Source: CAWULT01 sp963923455
GTDB lineage: Bacteria > Acidobacteriota > Vicinamibacteria > Vicinamibacterales > UBA2999
DNA length: 22,348 bases
Direction of reading: 5' to 3'
Assembly (NCBI GenBank): GCA_963923455.1
Contig: CAWULT010000076.1
Location: 1 to 22,348 of the forward strand
The notes under the pieces were generated by a model. That model had not been told where the DNA came from. It saw only the letters and a list, made by a program, of their open reading frames with translations, and did not search any database. Shown in pieces: positions 8,814-16,245 of the stretch (the stretch's first letter is position 1; each line of letters starts with the position of its first letter). Position numbers and translations under genes: made by a program.

Positions 8814-9335
8814 TCAGGAGACCTTGTTGTAGACCGCCTTGACGGTCGTCGAGCCCTTTGGGGTGGTGGTCGTGCGCTCGACGGTCAGGGTCGTTCCGCT
8901 CCTCGTGTACACGTCGCGGCCGGTGTTGGTCACGTAGCCGGCCTGCGCCCCGGCGAAGTACTCGCGCTTCCAGGTGACGACGACCTTCCCGCCTTCGACC
9001 GCCAGCGTGCTCTTGGTTTCGCCGCCCGGAGGGCCCGGCCGCTCGCTGCCGTCCAGGGCGTAGGTGAACGCCTGATTGCCCCGCTGTACCGTGAGTTCCT
9101 GGCCGCTCTGCGTGACCAGCATCTGTCCCGGCGGCAGCGCTCCGCCGCGCCCACCGCCGAAACCGCCGCGGCCGGCCGGCATGGCCCCCGGATCGCTTCT
9201 GGCCTCGTCGAGGGCCCACGTGCCCACCAGTTCGGCCGCGCCCTGGGCCGACGCCGCGGGAGCCAGCGGGCCGGCCAGCAGCCCGACCACGGCCGCACAC
9301 ACACACAGCCACATGTGTGACTTCATTGCAGACAT
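8814..9335 (-). CDS. Small exported lipocalin-like protein, function unknown
   Basis: About 173 residues with a Sec signal peptide (MKSHM, then a hydrophobic core, then PAASAQGA as a plausible cleavage site). The mature part begins ELVGTWALDEARSD, the opening strand pattern seen in many small secreted beta-barrel proteins of Acidobacteriota. It then has a Gly/Arg-rich linker (GRGGFGGGRGG) and repeated beta-strand phrases such as STLAVEGGKVVVTWKREYF and TLTVERTTTTPKG. This suggests a periplasmic or cell-surface lipocalin-like fold; no active-site motif is visible. Two starts are possible: ATG at 9341, only 3 nt from GAGGAG, and ATG at 9335, with 9 nt spacing. I prefer the second. It stands alone between two hairpins, so it is probably transcribed by itself. 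Real gene: likely. Function: not known. Confidence 0.72.
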   Translation of the reverse strand: MSAMKSHMWLCVCAAVVGLLAGPLAPAASAQGAAELVGTWALDEARSDPGAMPAGRGGFGGGRGGALPPGQMLVTQSGQELTVQRGNQAFTYALDGSERPGPPGGETKSTLAVEGGKVVVTWKREYFAGAQAGYVTNTGRDVYTRSGTTLTVERTTTTPKGSTTVKAVYNKVS

Positions 9336-9391
9336 CGCCATCGACTCCTCGACTGGGTACCCCGAACGCGAACTGGCACCCCAAATACGAA

Positions 9392-9428
9392 CGCCCCAGC
9401 CCAGACTATGTGTCTGAGGGCTGGGGCG
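9392..9428 (-). terminator. Strong hairpin terminator after the DUF6152 gene
   Basis: Perfect 11-base arms (9392-9402 and 9418-9428) around a 15-base loop that can itself pair AGAC with GTCT. On the minus strand the stem is followed by TTCGTATTT, a short T-rich tail. It lies 44 bp past the stop of the DUF6152 gene, so it probably ends the transcript running from about 12640. Confidence 0.75.
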
Positions 9429-9472
9429 TCAGGGTCCAACGACAGCTGGAGACGACCTCCGATGGGAGGAAG

Positions 9473-9907
9473 CTACTTCAGCGGCTTGTCGTCCGAGCGC
9501 TCGTCCGGAGCACCGATACCCGAGGAGCCGACGAACAGCTTCTTGCCGTCCGGGAACGTGATGTCACGGCCGTTGGCGCGCAGCGCACCGTCCTTGGCCT
9601 GGAAGCCCTCGACGAGGATCTCCGTGCCAGGCAGGAGCGAGTTGCGGTTCCAGCCGCGGCGAAGCAGGGCGTTCGGCGCGCCGCCCTCGACCATCCACTT
9701 CTCGACCTTGCCATCCGGCGTCTTCACGTCGATGTGGATCCAGGAGTGCGGGTTGATCCACTCCATCTTCGTCACCGTGCCGCGAAGCTTCACCGGCTTC
9801 TTGGCATCGAACTCCGCCGCAAACGAGTGATGCGCGATCGCCGGCACGGCTGCGGCCGAGACGGCGAGAGCGACACCCGCCACAACGCTAAAGAGTCTGG
9901 TTCGCAT
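9473..9907 (-). CDS. DUF6152 family exported protein
   Basis: A 144-residue protein with a signal peptide ending around VPAIAHHSFAA. The mature region reads HHSFAAEFDAKKPVKLRG and then TKMEWINPHSWIHIDV, which is the signature of the DUF6152 family of small exported proteins. The family has no established biochemical function; the paired His at the mature N-terminus could bind a metal, which is speculation. A good Shine-Dalgarno (AGGAG at 9918-9922) lies about 10 nt before ATG 9907 but touches the earlier ATG at 9916, so 9907 is the likely start. It is the last gene of a same-strand series of exported proteins and is followed by a strong hairpin terminator. Confidence 0.85.
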   Translation of the reverse strand: MRTRLFSVVAGVALAVSAAAVPAIAHHSFAAEFDAKKPVKLRGTVTKMEWINPHSWIHIDVKTPDGKVEKWMVEGGAPNALLRRGWNRNSLLPGTEILVEGFQAKDGALRANGRDITFPDGKKLFVGSSGIGAPDERSDDKPLK

Positions 9908-9988
9908 CGGATTCATCTCCTACCAAATACCCCAATATCACTATTAGAGCACAATTGTCTCTATCCCGCTTTCACCCGATCAGGGGGC

Positions 9989-10975
9989 CTATCTAGCGGC
10001 GCCCTGGGCCTTTTCCGCCGCTCGGGCGCCGCTCAAGACGTTCTTGATGGCGTAGTTCCCCTCGTGGCAGGCGTACTCGAACATGTCCACCGACGGCGTC
10101 AGGTTCAGCGCCGCCGTCCACTTCCTCGTGAACGTCTTCGGGTCGTCGACGGTCATCTCGTACCGGAGCCCCTTGCCGGGCACGGGCGTGTACCGCTCGA
10201 TGACCTTCAGCGTGCTCGTCGCCCCCCGGTAGTTCGTCCGGTCGGTGAAGTTCGTGGTCTCGATGACCAGCGTGTCCCCCTCCCAGTGGCCCCGCGCGTT
10301 GCCGAGCCACTGCCGCAGGTTCTCTGGCAGGTGCGCCCGGCCGTCCACCGGCACGATGTCGGTCTCGTGGATCATCTCGTACGTGATCGCGACGTAGCCC
10401 GGCCCCTGCGTGATCCGGGTGTTGTTGTTGTAGATCGTCGGGAACATCACGTTCGGCTTGCCCCGCGTGATGCACCGATCCCAGTTCGTGAAGTCGGAGA
10501 AACTGTTGAACGGCCCGTTGCCGAACGTCCCGCCTCCGCCCTGACCGCCCGCCCGCTGGCGCGCCTGCGCTTCGGGCGTCAGGGCCGGGACACGCCCGTC
10601 GGCCGGGTCGATCACGAGCGACGTCCGATTCGACTTCTGGCCCCAGTCCTCGAACCAGTGGGTCGGTCCGGCGCCCGTGATGCCGCCCAGGGTTGGGGCG
10701 CGCTCGGCCCGTTCCGCCTCGCGCTCCTCGAGGAACTCCTCCAGTTCGGACTCAGCCACCGCCGCCTTCGTCCCCAGTGCCTGCGGCCGCTCGAACGGCA
10801 CGCCCGCCTCGGAATCGAAACTCCACACACCCTGGATGTCAGGGTCGCCCCACGGCGTCCGCTGCACCGTTGCCGGGGCCTTCGGAGGCGTCGGCCCCTG
10901 GGCCGCTCCCGGCGCGGCCGTGATCAAGCCGAGAGCCATCGCCAGGCCCGCGACCGTCAACAACCTGCTCCTCAT
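9989..10975 (-). CDS. Exported protein of the TPWGDPDLQG / HWEGDTLV family, function unknown
   Basis: A 328-residue protein with a Sec signal peptide (hydrophobic residues 5-20, cleavage after GAAQ). The mature start VQRTPWGDPDIQGVWSFDS and the C-terminal block ARGHWEGDTLVIETTNF, VIERYTP, TVDDPKTFTRKW and FEYACHEGNY define a family that I know as abundant, uncharacterised exported proteins of Acidobacteriota. A Gly/Gln-rich linker lies near residues 145-155. No catalytic motif is recognised. The next gene upstream is a degraded paralogue whose C-terminal half aligns to this one (SARWEGDTLVVE-type block, TAALNL, VFEYGCHEGN), ending 38 bp before this start. A more distant paralogue follows at 11537-12457. 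It precedes a DUF6152 gene by 81 bp, and that neighbourhood suggests a shared envelope role. Confidence 0.8.
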   Translation of the reverse strand: MRSRLLTVAGLAMALGLITAAPGAAQGPTPPKAPATVQRTPWGDPDIQGVWSFDSEAGVPFERPQALGTKAAVAESELEEFLEEREAERAERAPTLGGITGAGPTHWFEDWGQKSNRTSLVIDPADGRVPALTPEAQARQRAGGQGGGGTFGNGPFNSFSDFTNWDRCITRGKPNVMFPTIYNNNTRITQGPGYVAITYEMIHETDIVPVDGRAHLPENLRQWLGNARGHWEGDTLVIETTNFTDRTNYRGATSTLKVIERYTPVPGKGLRYEMTVDDPKTFTRKWTAALNLTPSVDMFEYACHEGNYAIKNVLSGARAAEKAQGAAR

Positions 10976-11013
10976 TCGATCTGTCTCGACCTTCCCGGAA
11001 TCGACGTCGCTGC

Positions 11014-11540
11014 CTACTTCGCAGCTGCCTGCTCGGCCTTTCGGGCCCCGCTCAGCATGTTCCGCATTGCGTCGTTGCCTTCATGACACCCGTACTCGAA
11101 CACGTCCACCGCCGGCGCGAGGTTGAGCGCCGCCGTCCACGACCGGCTGCACGTCTTCGGATCGTCGATCGTGACCGAATAGCGAAGGCCCTCCACCGTC
11201 CGCGTGAACCGCTCGACGATGCGCAGCGTCTCGGCCGACCTGCGGCAGTTGGCCTTGTCGCTGAAGTGCTTCGCCTCCACGACGAGCGTGTCGCCTTCCC
11301 AGCGCGCCCGGGCCTCGCCCAGATATCCCCGGATGCGTTCGCTGGTGAACGGCCGCCCGTCCAGCGGGATCACGTGCCCTGCAGATCGGGATGGCCCCAC
11401 GGAGTCTTCGGGGCCGTGAACCTCTTCGTTGGCGGTCGCGACACGATGGCCTGCGACTGGGCGCTGAGGGGCCCGGACCACGGCCCGAGCCCCATCCCGA
11501 CGGCGGCCAGACCGGCCGCCGTCAGCGCGCGCTTGCTCAC
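11014..11540 (-). pseudogene. Internally deleted, frameshifted copy of the TPWGDPDLQG family
   Basis: The GTG at 11540 overlaps the TGA of the upstream gene (GTGA). It opens 56 codons with a signal peptide (SKRALTAAGLAAVG, LSAQSQ) and the family motif TPWGHPDLQGT, then meets TGA at 11370. A second frame continues at the same spot with HVIPLDGRPF, then ARWEGDTLVVEAKHFSD, TIDDPKTCSRSW, FEYGCHEGND and MLSGARKAEQ, ending in TAG at 11014. Against the intact neighbour at 9989-10975, about 155 residues between the N-terminal motif and the C-terminal block are missing and the two halves are out of frame. The junction lies on CACGTG (11371-11376). The N-terminal piece could still yield a secreted 56-residue peptide, and the C-terminal frame could in principle start internally, but loss of function is the simplest reading. 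Confidence 0.82.
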
Positions 11541-12457
11541 TTGAACTTCTGCGTGGCCGGGTCCCACACGAGACCCGTCTGGCCGCCCTTCTTCAGGTCG
11601 CCGTAGAGGAGTTCCTCGGAGAACTCGACGCACTTGAACTCGAGCAGCTGGACGTTCGTCTCGGTGCGGCGGTACAACGGCAGCCGGACCGTCCACGGGC
11701 GGGTGAAGGTGCCAGGATCCTCCATCGTCGCCTCGTAGAGCAGCGTGTTGTCACCCTGCGGCGTGTAGCGCTCGGTCACCTTCAGGCGTTCGGTGTGGTG
11801 GTTGCCGGCGCGATCGAACCAGGTGCCGTCGTTGAAGCCCGTCACCTCGATCACGAGGGTGTTGCCCTCCCAGCGGCCGTTCGACCAGCCCATCCAGCTG
11901 TCGACCGGCGACTCCTGGTGGTTGCTCATGTGCACGATGCGGTTGGAGCTCGCGAACTCGTACACGAACAGGATGTCCTTCTGTCCCTGGACGATCTGGA
12001 ACGGATAGGGCATGTAGGTCGCGCGCGGAATGCCCGGCATGTAGCACTTGGCTTCCGGGTCGCTCTTCGGCCAGCCGGCGCGGTTTTCGTCGCGCTTCTT
12101 CAGCGCCGCCGGGGTGTAGGGAATCGTGCCGCCGACGACGATGCTCTGGCCGGCCGGAATCGCGCCGATCGCACCGAGCTGCCAGAACTGCGTGGCCGAC
12201 GCCGAGTGGTCCTCGAGGTTCCAGAACGCGCTCGAGTTGTTGGCCTGCCAGATCCCGTTCAGGTTCGGGCGGCCGGCGATCGTCGCCGGGCGCGCCGCGG
12301 GACGGGCCTGCGCCGGCGCAGCCGCCGCGCCGCGGCCAGCCCCCTGCCCACCAGCCCGTCCAGCGGCCGGAGCCTGACCAGCAGTCGGCATGACGCTCAG
12401 CGCGACCCCTGCCGCCACCGCCATTGCCACCATTGCGCCTGTGAACCGGTATCGCAT
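11537..12457 (-). CDS. Exported protein related to the TPWGDPDLQG family, function unknown
   Basis: A 306-residue protein. The ATG at 12457 is chosen because it follows GAGAGGAGAG and opens directly into a signal peptide (MRYRFTGAMVAMAVAAG, ending near GQAPAAG); the frame stays open 41 codons further upstream but without coding character. After an Ala/Gly-rich linker the mature part carries RPNLNGIWQANNSS, a version of the family opening G-x-P-x-L-x-G-x-W. The C-terminal block is GRWEGNTLVIEVTGFNDGTW, RLKVTERYTP, EDPGTFTRPWTV and FKCVEFSEE, so it is a divergent paralogue of the 9989-10975 protein. Its TGA overlaps the GTG of the deleted copy downstream, so the two were translationally coupled before the copy decayed. 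A sigma70-like promoter candidate lies about 190 bp upstream. Role unknown. Confidence 0.82.
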   Translation of the reverse strand: MRYRFTGAMVAMAVAAGVALSVMPTAGQAPAAGRAGGQGAGRGAAAAPAQARPAARPATIAGRPNLNGIWQANNSSAFWNLEDHSASATQFWQLGAIGAIPAGQSIVVGGTIPYTPAALKKRDENRAGWPKSDPEAKCYMPGIPRATYMPYPFQIVQGQKDILFVYEFASSNRIVHMSNHQESPVDSWMGWSNGRWEGNTLVIEVTGFNDGTWFDRAGNHHTERLKVTERYTPQGDNTLLYEATMEDPGTFTRPWTVRLPLYRRTETNVQLLEFKCVEFSEELLYGDLKKGGQTGLVWDPATQKFK

Positions 12458-12643
12458 CTGCCCGCTCTCCTCTCGACTCGTGATGTATCGATTGCTGTGA
12501 ACTTCGTGACGCCCGCCGGTCCTCTCACGCAAGAACGTCGGCGAGACGGGTCGACCCCTGCGCGGTTGAGACGCTCCCAAGCGCGGTCATGACCACCAGA
12601 TGAAGGTCATCCTGCGACCTCCGACACGACGGAAGTCTGCCTG

Positions 12644-12673
12644 CTTCTACCAGAATCAAACGTGTACTGTCAA
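12644..12673 (-). promoter_or_regulatory. Candidate sigma70-type promoter for the exported-protein series
   Basis: On the minus strand TTGACA (12673-12668) is followed after 18 bp by TAGAAG (12649-12644). The -35 is perfect and the -10 is 4 of 6. It sits in a 271-bp gap (12458-12728) that holds no convincing gene and is slightly less GC-rich than its surroundings. It would give a leader of about 180 nt before ATG 12457. Confidence 0.45.
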
Positions 12674-12728
12674 GAAATCGGCGCCTCCTACTCACTCGCG
12701 CTCAGTCAGATACAGTCGCCAGGCCGCC

Positions 12729-13769
12729 TCAGACCCGCGCGGCCGCTCGCAGCTCCTCCCTGACGATCGCCGCGCCCTCGGCGAGCGCGCGCATCTTGCC
12801 CGTCGCCGACGCCCGCGACCGCGGAACCAGGCCGCAGTCGGTGCATGGCAGCAGCCGTTCAGCCGGCACGTAGGGCAGCGCCCGCCGCAGCCGGTCCGCG
12901 ACCAGTTCGGGCGACTCCACGGTCTCACTGCCGACGTCGATCACCCCCAGCAGCACGTCCTTGCCAGCCAACTGCCCCAGCACCGAGACGTCCACCCCCG
13001 AGGCAGCACACTCCACCGACACCTGATCGATCCGGCTCTTGGCCAGGAGCGGCAAGGTGACGCCGTAGTGTCCCCAGTCGGTGTTCTGCGTCTTCCAGGC
13101 CAGGACGACGGGTGTCCCGTAGCCGTAGCAGATGTGGACCGCGGTCGTGGCGCGAACCCCCTCGATGCACCGCTCGAGCGCCTCGATGCCCCAGGCGCCC
13201 ACCTCGTCGAGGTAGATGTTGAAGCACGGCTCGTCGAACTGCACGATGTCGGCCCCGGCGTCCACGAGCGCGCGCGCCTCGGCGTTCAGGATAGCCGCGA
13301 ACCGCATCGCGAGGGCCCGATCGTCCTCGCCGTAGTACTCGTCCTTGACACTGTCGGCAATGGTCATCGGACCGGGCAAGGTGACCTTCAGCGGGCGCGT
13401 CGTGTGCGCCCGGGCAAACTCGCACGCCTCGATCAGCACCGGACGCGGGTGCTCCACGGGGCCGGTGATCCGCGCCACGTCAGTGAGCTCCGTGTAGCGG
13501 CCGCCGCGCGCCCGCTTCCGGGCGAGCTGCTCCGTGTCGATGTTGGTCAACCCCGCCAGCAGCCCCCAGATGTAGTGCCGCCGACGAATCTCGCCGTCGC
13601 AGACGACGTCGAGTCCCGCCTCTTCCTGATCGAGCAGGGCGAGACGGACCGCATCGTCCTGCGCTTCCCGCAACTCGGCCCCGCTCAGCCGCCACGGCGC
13701 GCGCAGCGAGGCCGGCTGCGCCAGCCACGTGGGCTTCGGAAGGCTCCCAACCACCGATGTCCGCAGCAT
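12729..13769 (-). CDS. Short MetE-like (cobalamin-independent) methionine synthase, core domain only
   Basis: A 346-residue cytosolic TIM-barrel protein matching the C-terminal catalytic half of MetE. It opens with TSVVGSLPKP, where MetE-type proteins read T-x-x-G-S-x-P. It carries the zinc ligands expected for thiol activation: His212 and Cys214 (VHICYG), Glu253 (SVECA) and Cys312 (CTDCGL). The acidic VQFDEP near 176-181 matches the IDEP block. Full MetE is about 750 residues; the N-terminal half, which binds the polyglutamated folate, is absent. Core MetE proteins of this size are known to make methionine from homocysteine using methyl donors other than methyl-folate in some organisms, so the donor here is open. 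The gene starts 4 bp after the stop of an SGNH hydrolase gene, so it probably shares that transcript. No riboswitch or MetJ-like site is seen. Confidence 0.85.
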   Translation of the reverse strand: MLRTSVVGSLPKPTWLAQPASLRAPWRLSGAELREAQDDAVRLALLDQEEAGLDVVCDGEIRRRHYIWGLLAGLTNIDTEQLARKRARGGRYTELTDVARITGPVEHPRPVLIEACEFARAHTTRPLKVTLPGPMTIADSVKDEYYGEDDRALAMRFAAILNAEARALVDAGADIVQFDEPCFNIYLDEVGAWGIEALERCIEGVRATTAVHICYGYGTPVVLAWKTQNTDWGHYGVTLPLLAKSRIDQVSVECAASGVDVSVLGQLAGKDVLLGVIDVGSETVESPELVADRLRRALPYVPAERLLPCTDCGLVPRSRASATGKMRALAEGAAIVREELRAAARV

Positions 13770-13773
13770 GGGC

Positions 13774-15054
13774 CTACTTCGCCGCCGGGAAGAACGCGAG
13801 GTTGACCGCCTCAGCCATCGCAGCGTACCCGACGTCGTTGAGGTGCAGGTTGTCCATCGCCCGGAACCGCGCGTTGACCTTCGACGGTTCGGCGGGATCC
13901 TTGATCGCAGCGTCGAAATCGATCACGCCGTCGTAGGTGCCGCTCGTCCGGATCCACTCGTTGAAGGCCCGCCGCTTGGCGTCGTTCTCGGCGGACCAGT
14001 AGTTGGCGAACGTGGTGCCCTCGAACGGCAGCATGGTCGAACCGATGACGCGCAGGCCGCGCACGTGCGCCCGTTCGACGATCTGCCGGTGGGCGGCGAT
14101 GAGGTCGGCGACCGGCGGCGGGTTCGGGGCGCCGAGGCCGAGGTCGTTGATGCCCTCGAGGACGACGACGTGGGTGGCTCCGGACTGCGCGAGCACGTCA
14201 CGGTCGAAGCGCGCCAGCGCGTTGGTGCCGATCCCATCCGTGAGCAGGCGGTTGCCGGCGATGCCGAGGTTCATGACCCCCGCCCGGATACCGCGCGCCT
14301 TCAGCCGCTTTGCCAGGTGGTCCGGCCAGCGGTTGTTCGTGTCCGGGGTCGAGGCCGTCCCGTCGGTAATCGAGTCGCCGAAGGTCACGACGCCCAGCGC
14401 GGGGCGGCCCGGCGCGACGTCGACGCGCCCGAGGAAGTACCACACGGCGGAAGTCGACGCGACCGGGAACTCCGCCTTGCCGGCGTGGTTACCGGGCTGC
14501 GAGACGTAGTTGGTCTGCAACGCCGTGTTGTGGACGGTCAGCGGCGACGACCCGGTCCCCGTGTCTCCGGGCAGGAACAGGTCGACGGCGAGGTCCGCGA
14601 AATCGGGAACGGTCAGCGAGGCCGCATCACTCAGCAGCGTCGCGCCCGCGGGCACGGTCGTGCTCGCGCTGCCGTTGAAGAGGAGCGGCCGGCCCGACGC
14701 CGGCACGATCGACGCGCCCGTGGAGCGCAGCGCGACGTGCGCGGCACCGATGGACAACGGTGCGGTGCCATAGACGTTGCTGAAGGCGACACGCACCTGC
14801 GAGCCGCCCACGCTGACGTGCACGATCTGCCGGACCGTCTGGTTGTTGAAGTTGACCGCGGCCGCGGCCTGCCCGCCGCGGCCCGCCGGCGGCTGGGGGG
14901 CGCGGGACATGGCCGCCGTGGCCCACGTCCCCACCCAGCGAACCGTCGACCGCTGCGCCTCACCCGTCCTGGCCGCGCCGACCGCAATCAGGGCGACGAG
15001 CGCGGCGACGGCAACTGCGCGATGAACGCTCCGTGTGATTCCGACCATCATCAT
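13774..15054 (-). CDS. Secreted SGNH/GDSL hydrolase
   Basis: A 426-residue exported hydrolase, probably an esterase or carbohydrate deacetylase. The N-terminus has a signal peptide (hydrophobic residues 12-27, cleavage near GEAQ). Residues of about 37-205 form a beta-rich accessory part beginning RWVGTWATA, common in this subfamily. The catalytic domain follows with the SGNH blocks in order: FGDSITDG with nucleophile Ser228, NLGIAGN with Gly264 and Asn268, GINDLG with Asn303, and DNLHLND with Asp401 and His404. All catalytic positions are present, so the enzyme should be active; the substrate cannot be read from sequence. Three ATGs in a row (15054, 15051, 15048) leave the exact start open. 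A promoter candidate lies just upstream, and the MetE-like gene follows after 4 bp. Confidence 0.9.
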   Translation of the reverse strand: MMMVGITRSVHRAVAVAALVALIAVGAARTGEAQRSTVRWVGTWATAAMSRAPQPPAGRGGQAAAAVNFNNQTVRQIVHVSVGGSQVRVAFSNVYGTAPLSIGAAHVALRSTGASIVPASGRPLLFNGSASTTVPAGATLLSDAASLTVPDFADLAVDLFLPGDTGTGSSPLTVHNTALQTNYVSQPGNHAGKAEFPVASTSAVWYFLGRVDVAPGRPALGVVTFGDSITDGTASTPDTNNRWPDHLAKRLKARGIRAGVMNLGIAGNRLLTDGIGTNALARFDRDVLAQSGATHVVVLEGINDLGLGAPNPPPVADLIAAHRQIVERAHVRGLRVIGSTMLPFEGTTFANYWSAENDAKRRAFNEWIRTSGTYDGVIDFDAAIKDPAEPSKVNARFRAMDNLHLNDVGYAAMAEAVNLAFFPAAK

Positions 15055-15078
15055 CTACGCCTGAACGGGCAGTTCTGG

Positions 15079-15107
15079 ACCATATGAGACTACGCGTCCG
15101 TAGTCAA
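15079..15107 (-). promoter_or_regulatory. Candidate promoter of the SGNH hydrolase / MetE unit
   Basis: TTGACT (15107-15102), a 17-bp spacer, and TATGGT (15084-15079) on the minus strand, five and four matches to the sigma70 consensus with ideal spacing. Transcription would begin near 15072, giving a leader of about 18 nt before the ATG. Confidence 0.6.
15088..15105. promoter_or_regulatory. Palindrome inside the promoter spacer, possible operator
   Basis: Seven-base arms GACTACG and CGTAGTC separated by four bases. They fill the promoter spacer and overlap the -35 element, the usual place for a repressor site. The ACTAC/GTAGT half-sites recall BlaI/MecI-family operators; that link is a guess. 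No regulator gene is adjacent. Confidence 0.5.
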
Positions 15108-15139
15108 TGCCGCGGATGGGTGACACCCTGAGGTGAACG

Positions 15140-16129
15140 CTACAGCCGCACGACGTAGCGGCCGCGAGCGCGGCCGTCGAGCAGCGTGCGGAACGCCTCT
15201 GCGAGGTCGTCGAGCGCGATCTCGCGCGGAATCGCGGCCAGCGCCGCCACCGGCTTCATGTCACCAGCGAGCCGCTGCCACGCTTCCCGGCGCACCTCCT
15301 GCGGACACATCACCGAATCGACGCCGATGAGACTCACCCCGCGCAGGATGAACGGCATCACGGTCGTGTGCAGTTCGACGCCGCCCGTGAGGCCCGTGCT
15401 CGCGATGCTGCCCCAGTAGTTCGTCGTGCGGGTCAGCCAGGCGAGCATCTCCCCGCCGACGGCGTCGACCGCCCCGGCCCACTGCGCCTTCTCGAGCGGC
15501 TTGGTCCCCATCTCCAGCCCGGCGCGCGGCACGATCGTGGCAGCGCCGAGGCCGCGCAGGTACTCGTGCGCGTCGTCCTTCCCGGTGATCGCCGCCACGT
15601 CGTAGCCCAGCCGTCCGAGAATCGCCACCGCCACGCTGCCGACACCGCCCGTCGCCCCCGTGACCACCACGGGGCCCTGCCCCGGCCGCATGCCGTTCCG
15701 CTCGAGCCGCAGGACCGCCAGGGCCGCCGTGAACCCGGCGGTGCCATAGGTCATCGCCTCGAACGCGGACATCCCGTCCGGCATCGGGACGACCCAGTCC
15801 GCCGGCACGCGGACGTATCCGGCGTACCCGCCGTCGTGCGCCACGCCGAGGTCGTACCCGGTCACGATGACGGCATCGCCGGCCCGGACGCGTGGATCCG
15901 CGGACGACTCCACCGTGCCCGCGACGTCGATGCCGCCGATCAGCGGAAACCGCCGCAGGATCCTGCCGGCGCCGGTCGCCGCGAGGGCGTCCTTGTAGTT
16001 GACGCTCGAATACGCCGCCTTGATGACGACCTCGCCTGGGGACAGTTCGTCGATCGTCGCCGGGACCACCGACCCGCTGATGCGGCCGTTGTCGTTGACG
16101 ATGCGAAAGGCAGGAAACGTGGCGGGCAT
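15140..16129 (-). CDS. acuI: YhdH/AcuI-type quinone oxidoreductase (probable acryloyl-CoA reductase)
   Basis: A 329-residue medium-chain dehydrogenase/reductase of the zinc-free quinone oxidoreductase group. The N-terminal GroES-like domain has SSVNYKDALAATG and PLIGGIDVAGTV, both typical of the YhdH/YhfP/AcuI subfamily, followed by VTGYDLG and GGYAGYVRVPADWV. The Rossmann domain carries VVVTGATGGVGSVAVAIL for NADPH binding. The C-terminus ends with the usual GRYVVRL-type strand. AcuI reduces acryloyl-CoA to propionyl-CoA with NADPH, removing a toxic electrophile. The ATG at 16129 is preferred to a TTG at 16138. The gene is divergent from a CoA ligase with about 116 bp between starts, which supports a CoA-ester role; the exact substrate is inferred. 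Confidence 0.88.
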   Translation of the reverse strand: MPATFPAFRIVNDNGRISGSVVPATIDELSPGEVVIKAAYSSVNYKDALAATGAGRILRRFPLIGGIDVAGTVESSADPRVRAGDAVIVTGYDLGVAHDGGYAGYVRVPADWVVPMPDGMSAFEAMTYGTAGFTAALAVLRLERNGMRPGQGPVVVTGATGGVGSVAVAILGRLGYDVAAITGKDDAHEYLRGLGAATIVPRAGLEMGTKPLEKAQWAGAVDAVGGEMLAWLTRTTNYWGSIASTGLTGGVELHTTVMPFILRGVSLIGVDSVMCPQEVRREAWQRLAGDMKPVAALAAIPREIALDDLAEAFRTLLDGRARGRYVVRL

Positions 16130-16245
16130 GGGGCTCAATTGTATGCGGGATGCCCCGCCGATCCACCGGCGGAGGCCGCCGATTCGCCCGGCGTCCCCCG
16201 CCCACGTGTATCATCCCCGCGGACGCCGAACCGGAGGATGCACGC
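16130..16245. promoter_or_regulatory. Shared divergent promoter region of the AcuI-like and CoA-ligase genes
   Basis: A 116-bp gap between opposite starts. On the minus strand TACAAT (16143-16138) is a 5-of-6 -10 box so close to ATG 16129 that the mRNA would be nearly leaderless; on the plus strand TATCAT (16210-16215) is a 5-of-6 -10 box. Neither has a good -35. A clear ribosome binding site GGAGG (16233-16237) sets the GTG start of the ligase 8 nt further on. Confidence 0.4.

Noticed and set aside
5677..8832. 1051-codon plus-strand open frame opposite the TPR/FG-GAP gene
   Set aside because: It mirrors the coding frame of the minus-strand gene, has low-complexity His/Arg/Gly-rich sequence and no recognisable motif, so it is an antisense shadow.
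9944..9961. Imperfect palindrome around ACAATTGT upstream of the DUF6152 gene
   Set aside because: Only the central eight bases pair cleanly and the outer AGAG/CTCT arms need a bulge; no promoter of clear quality surrounds it.
15118..15131. GGGTGACACCC palindrome after the AcuI-like gene
   Set aside because: Arms of five bases with a one-base centre cannot form a hairpin terminator, and it lies downstream of a stop without a T-run.
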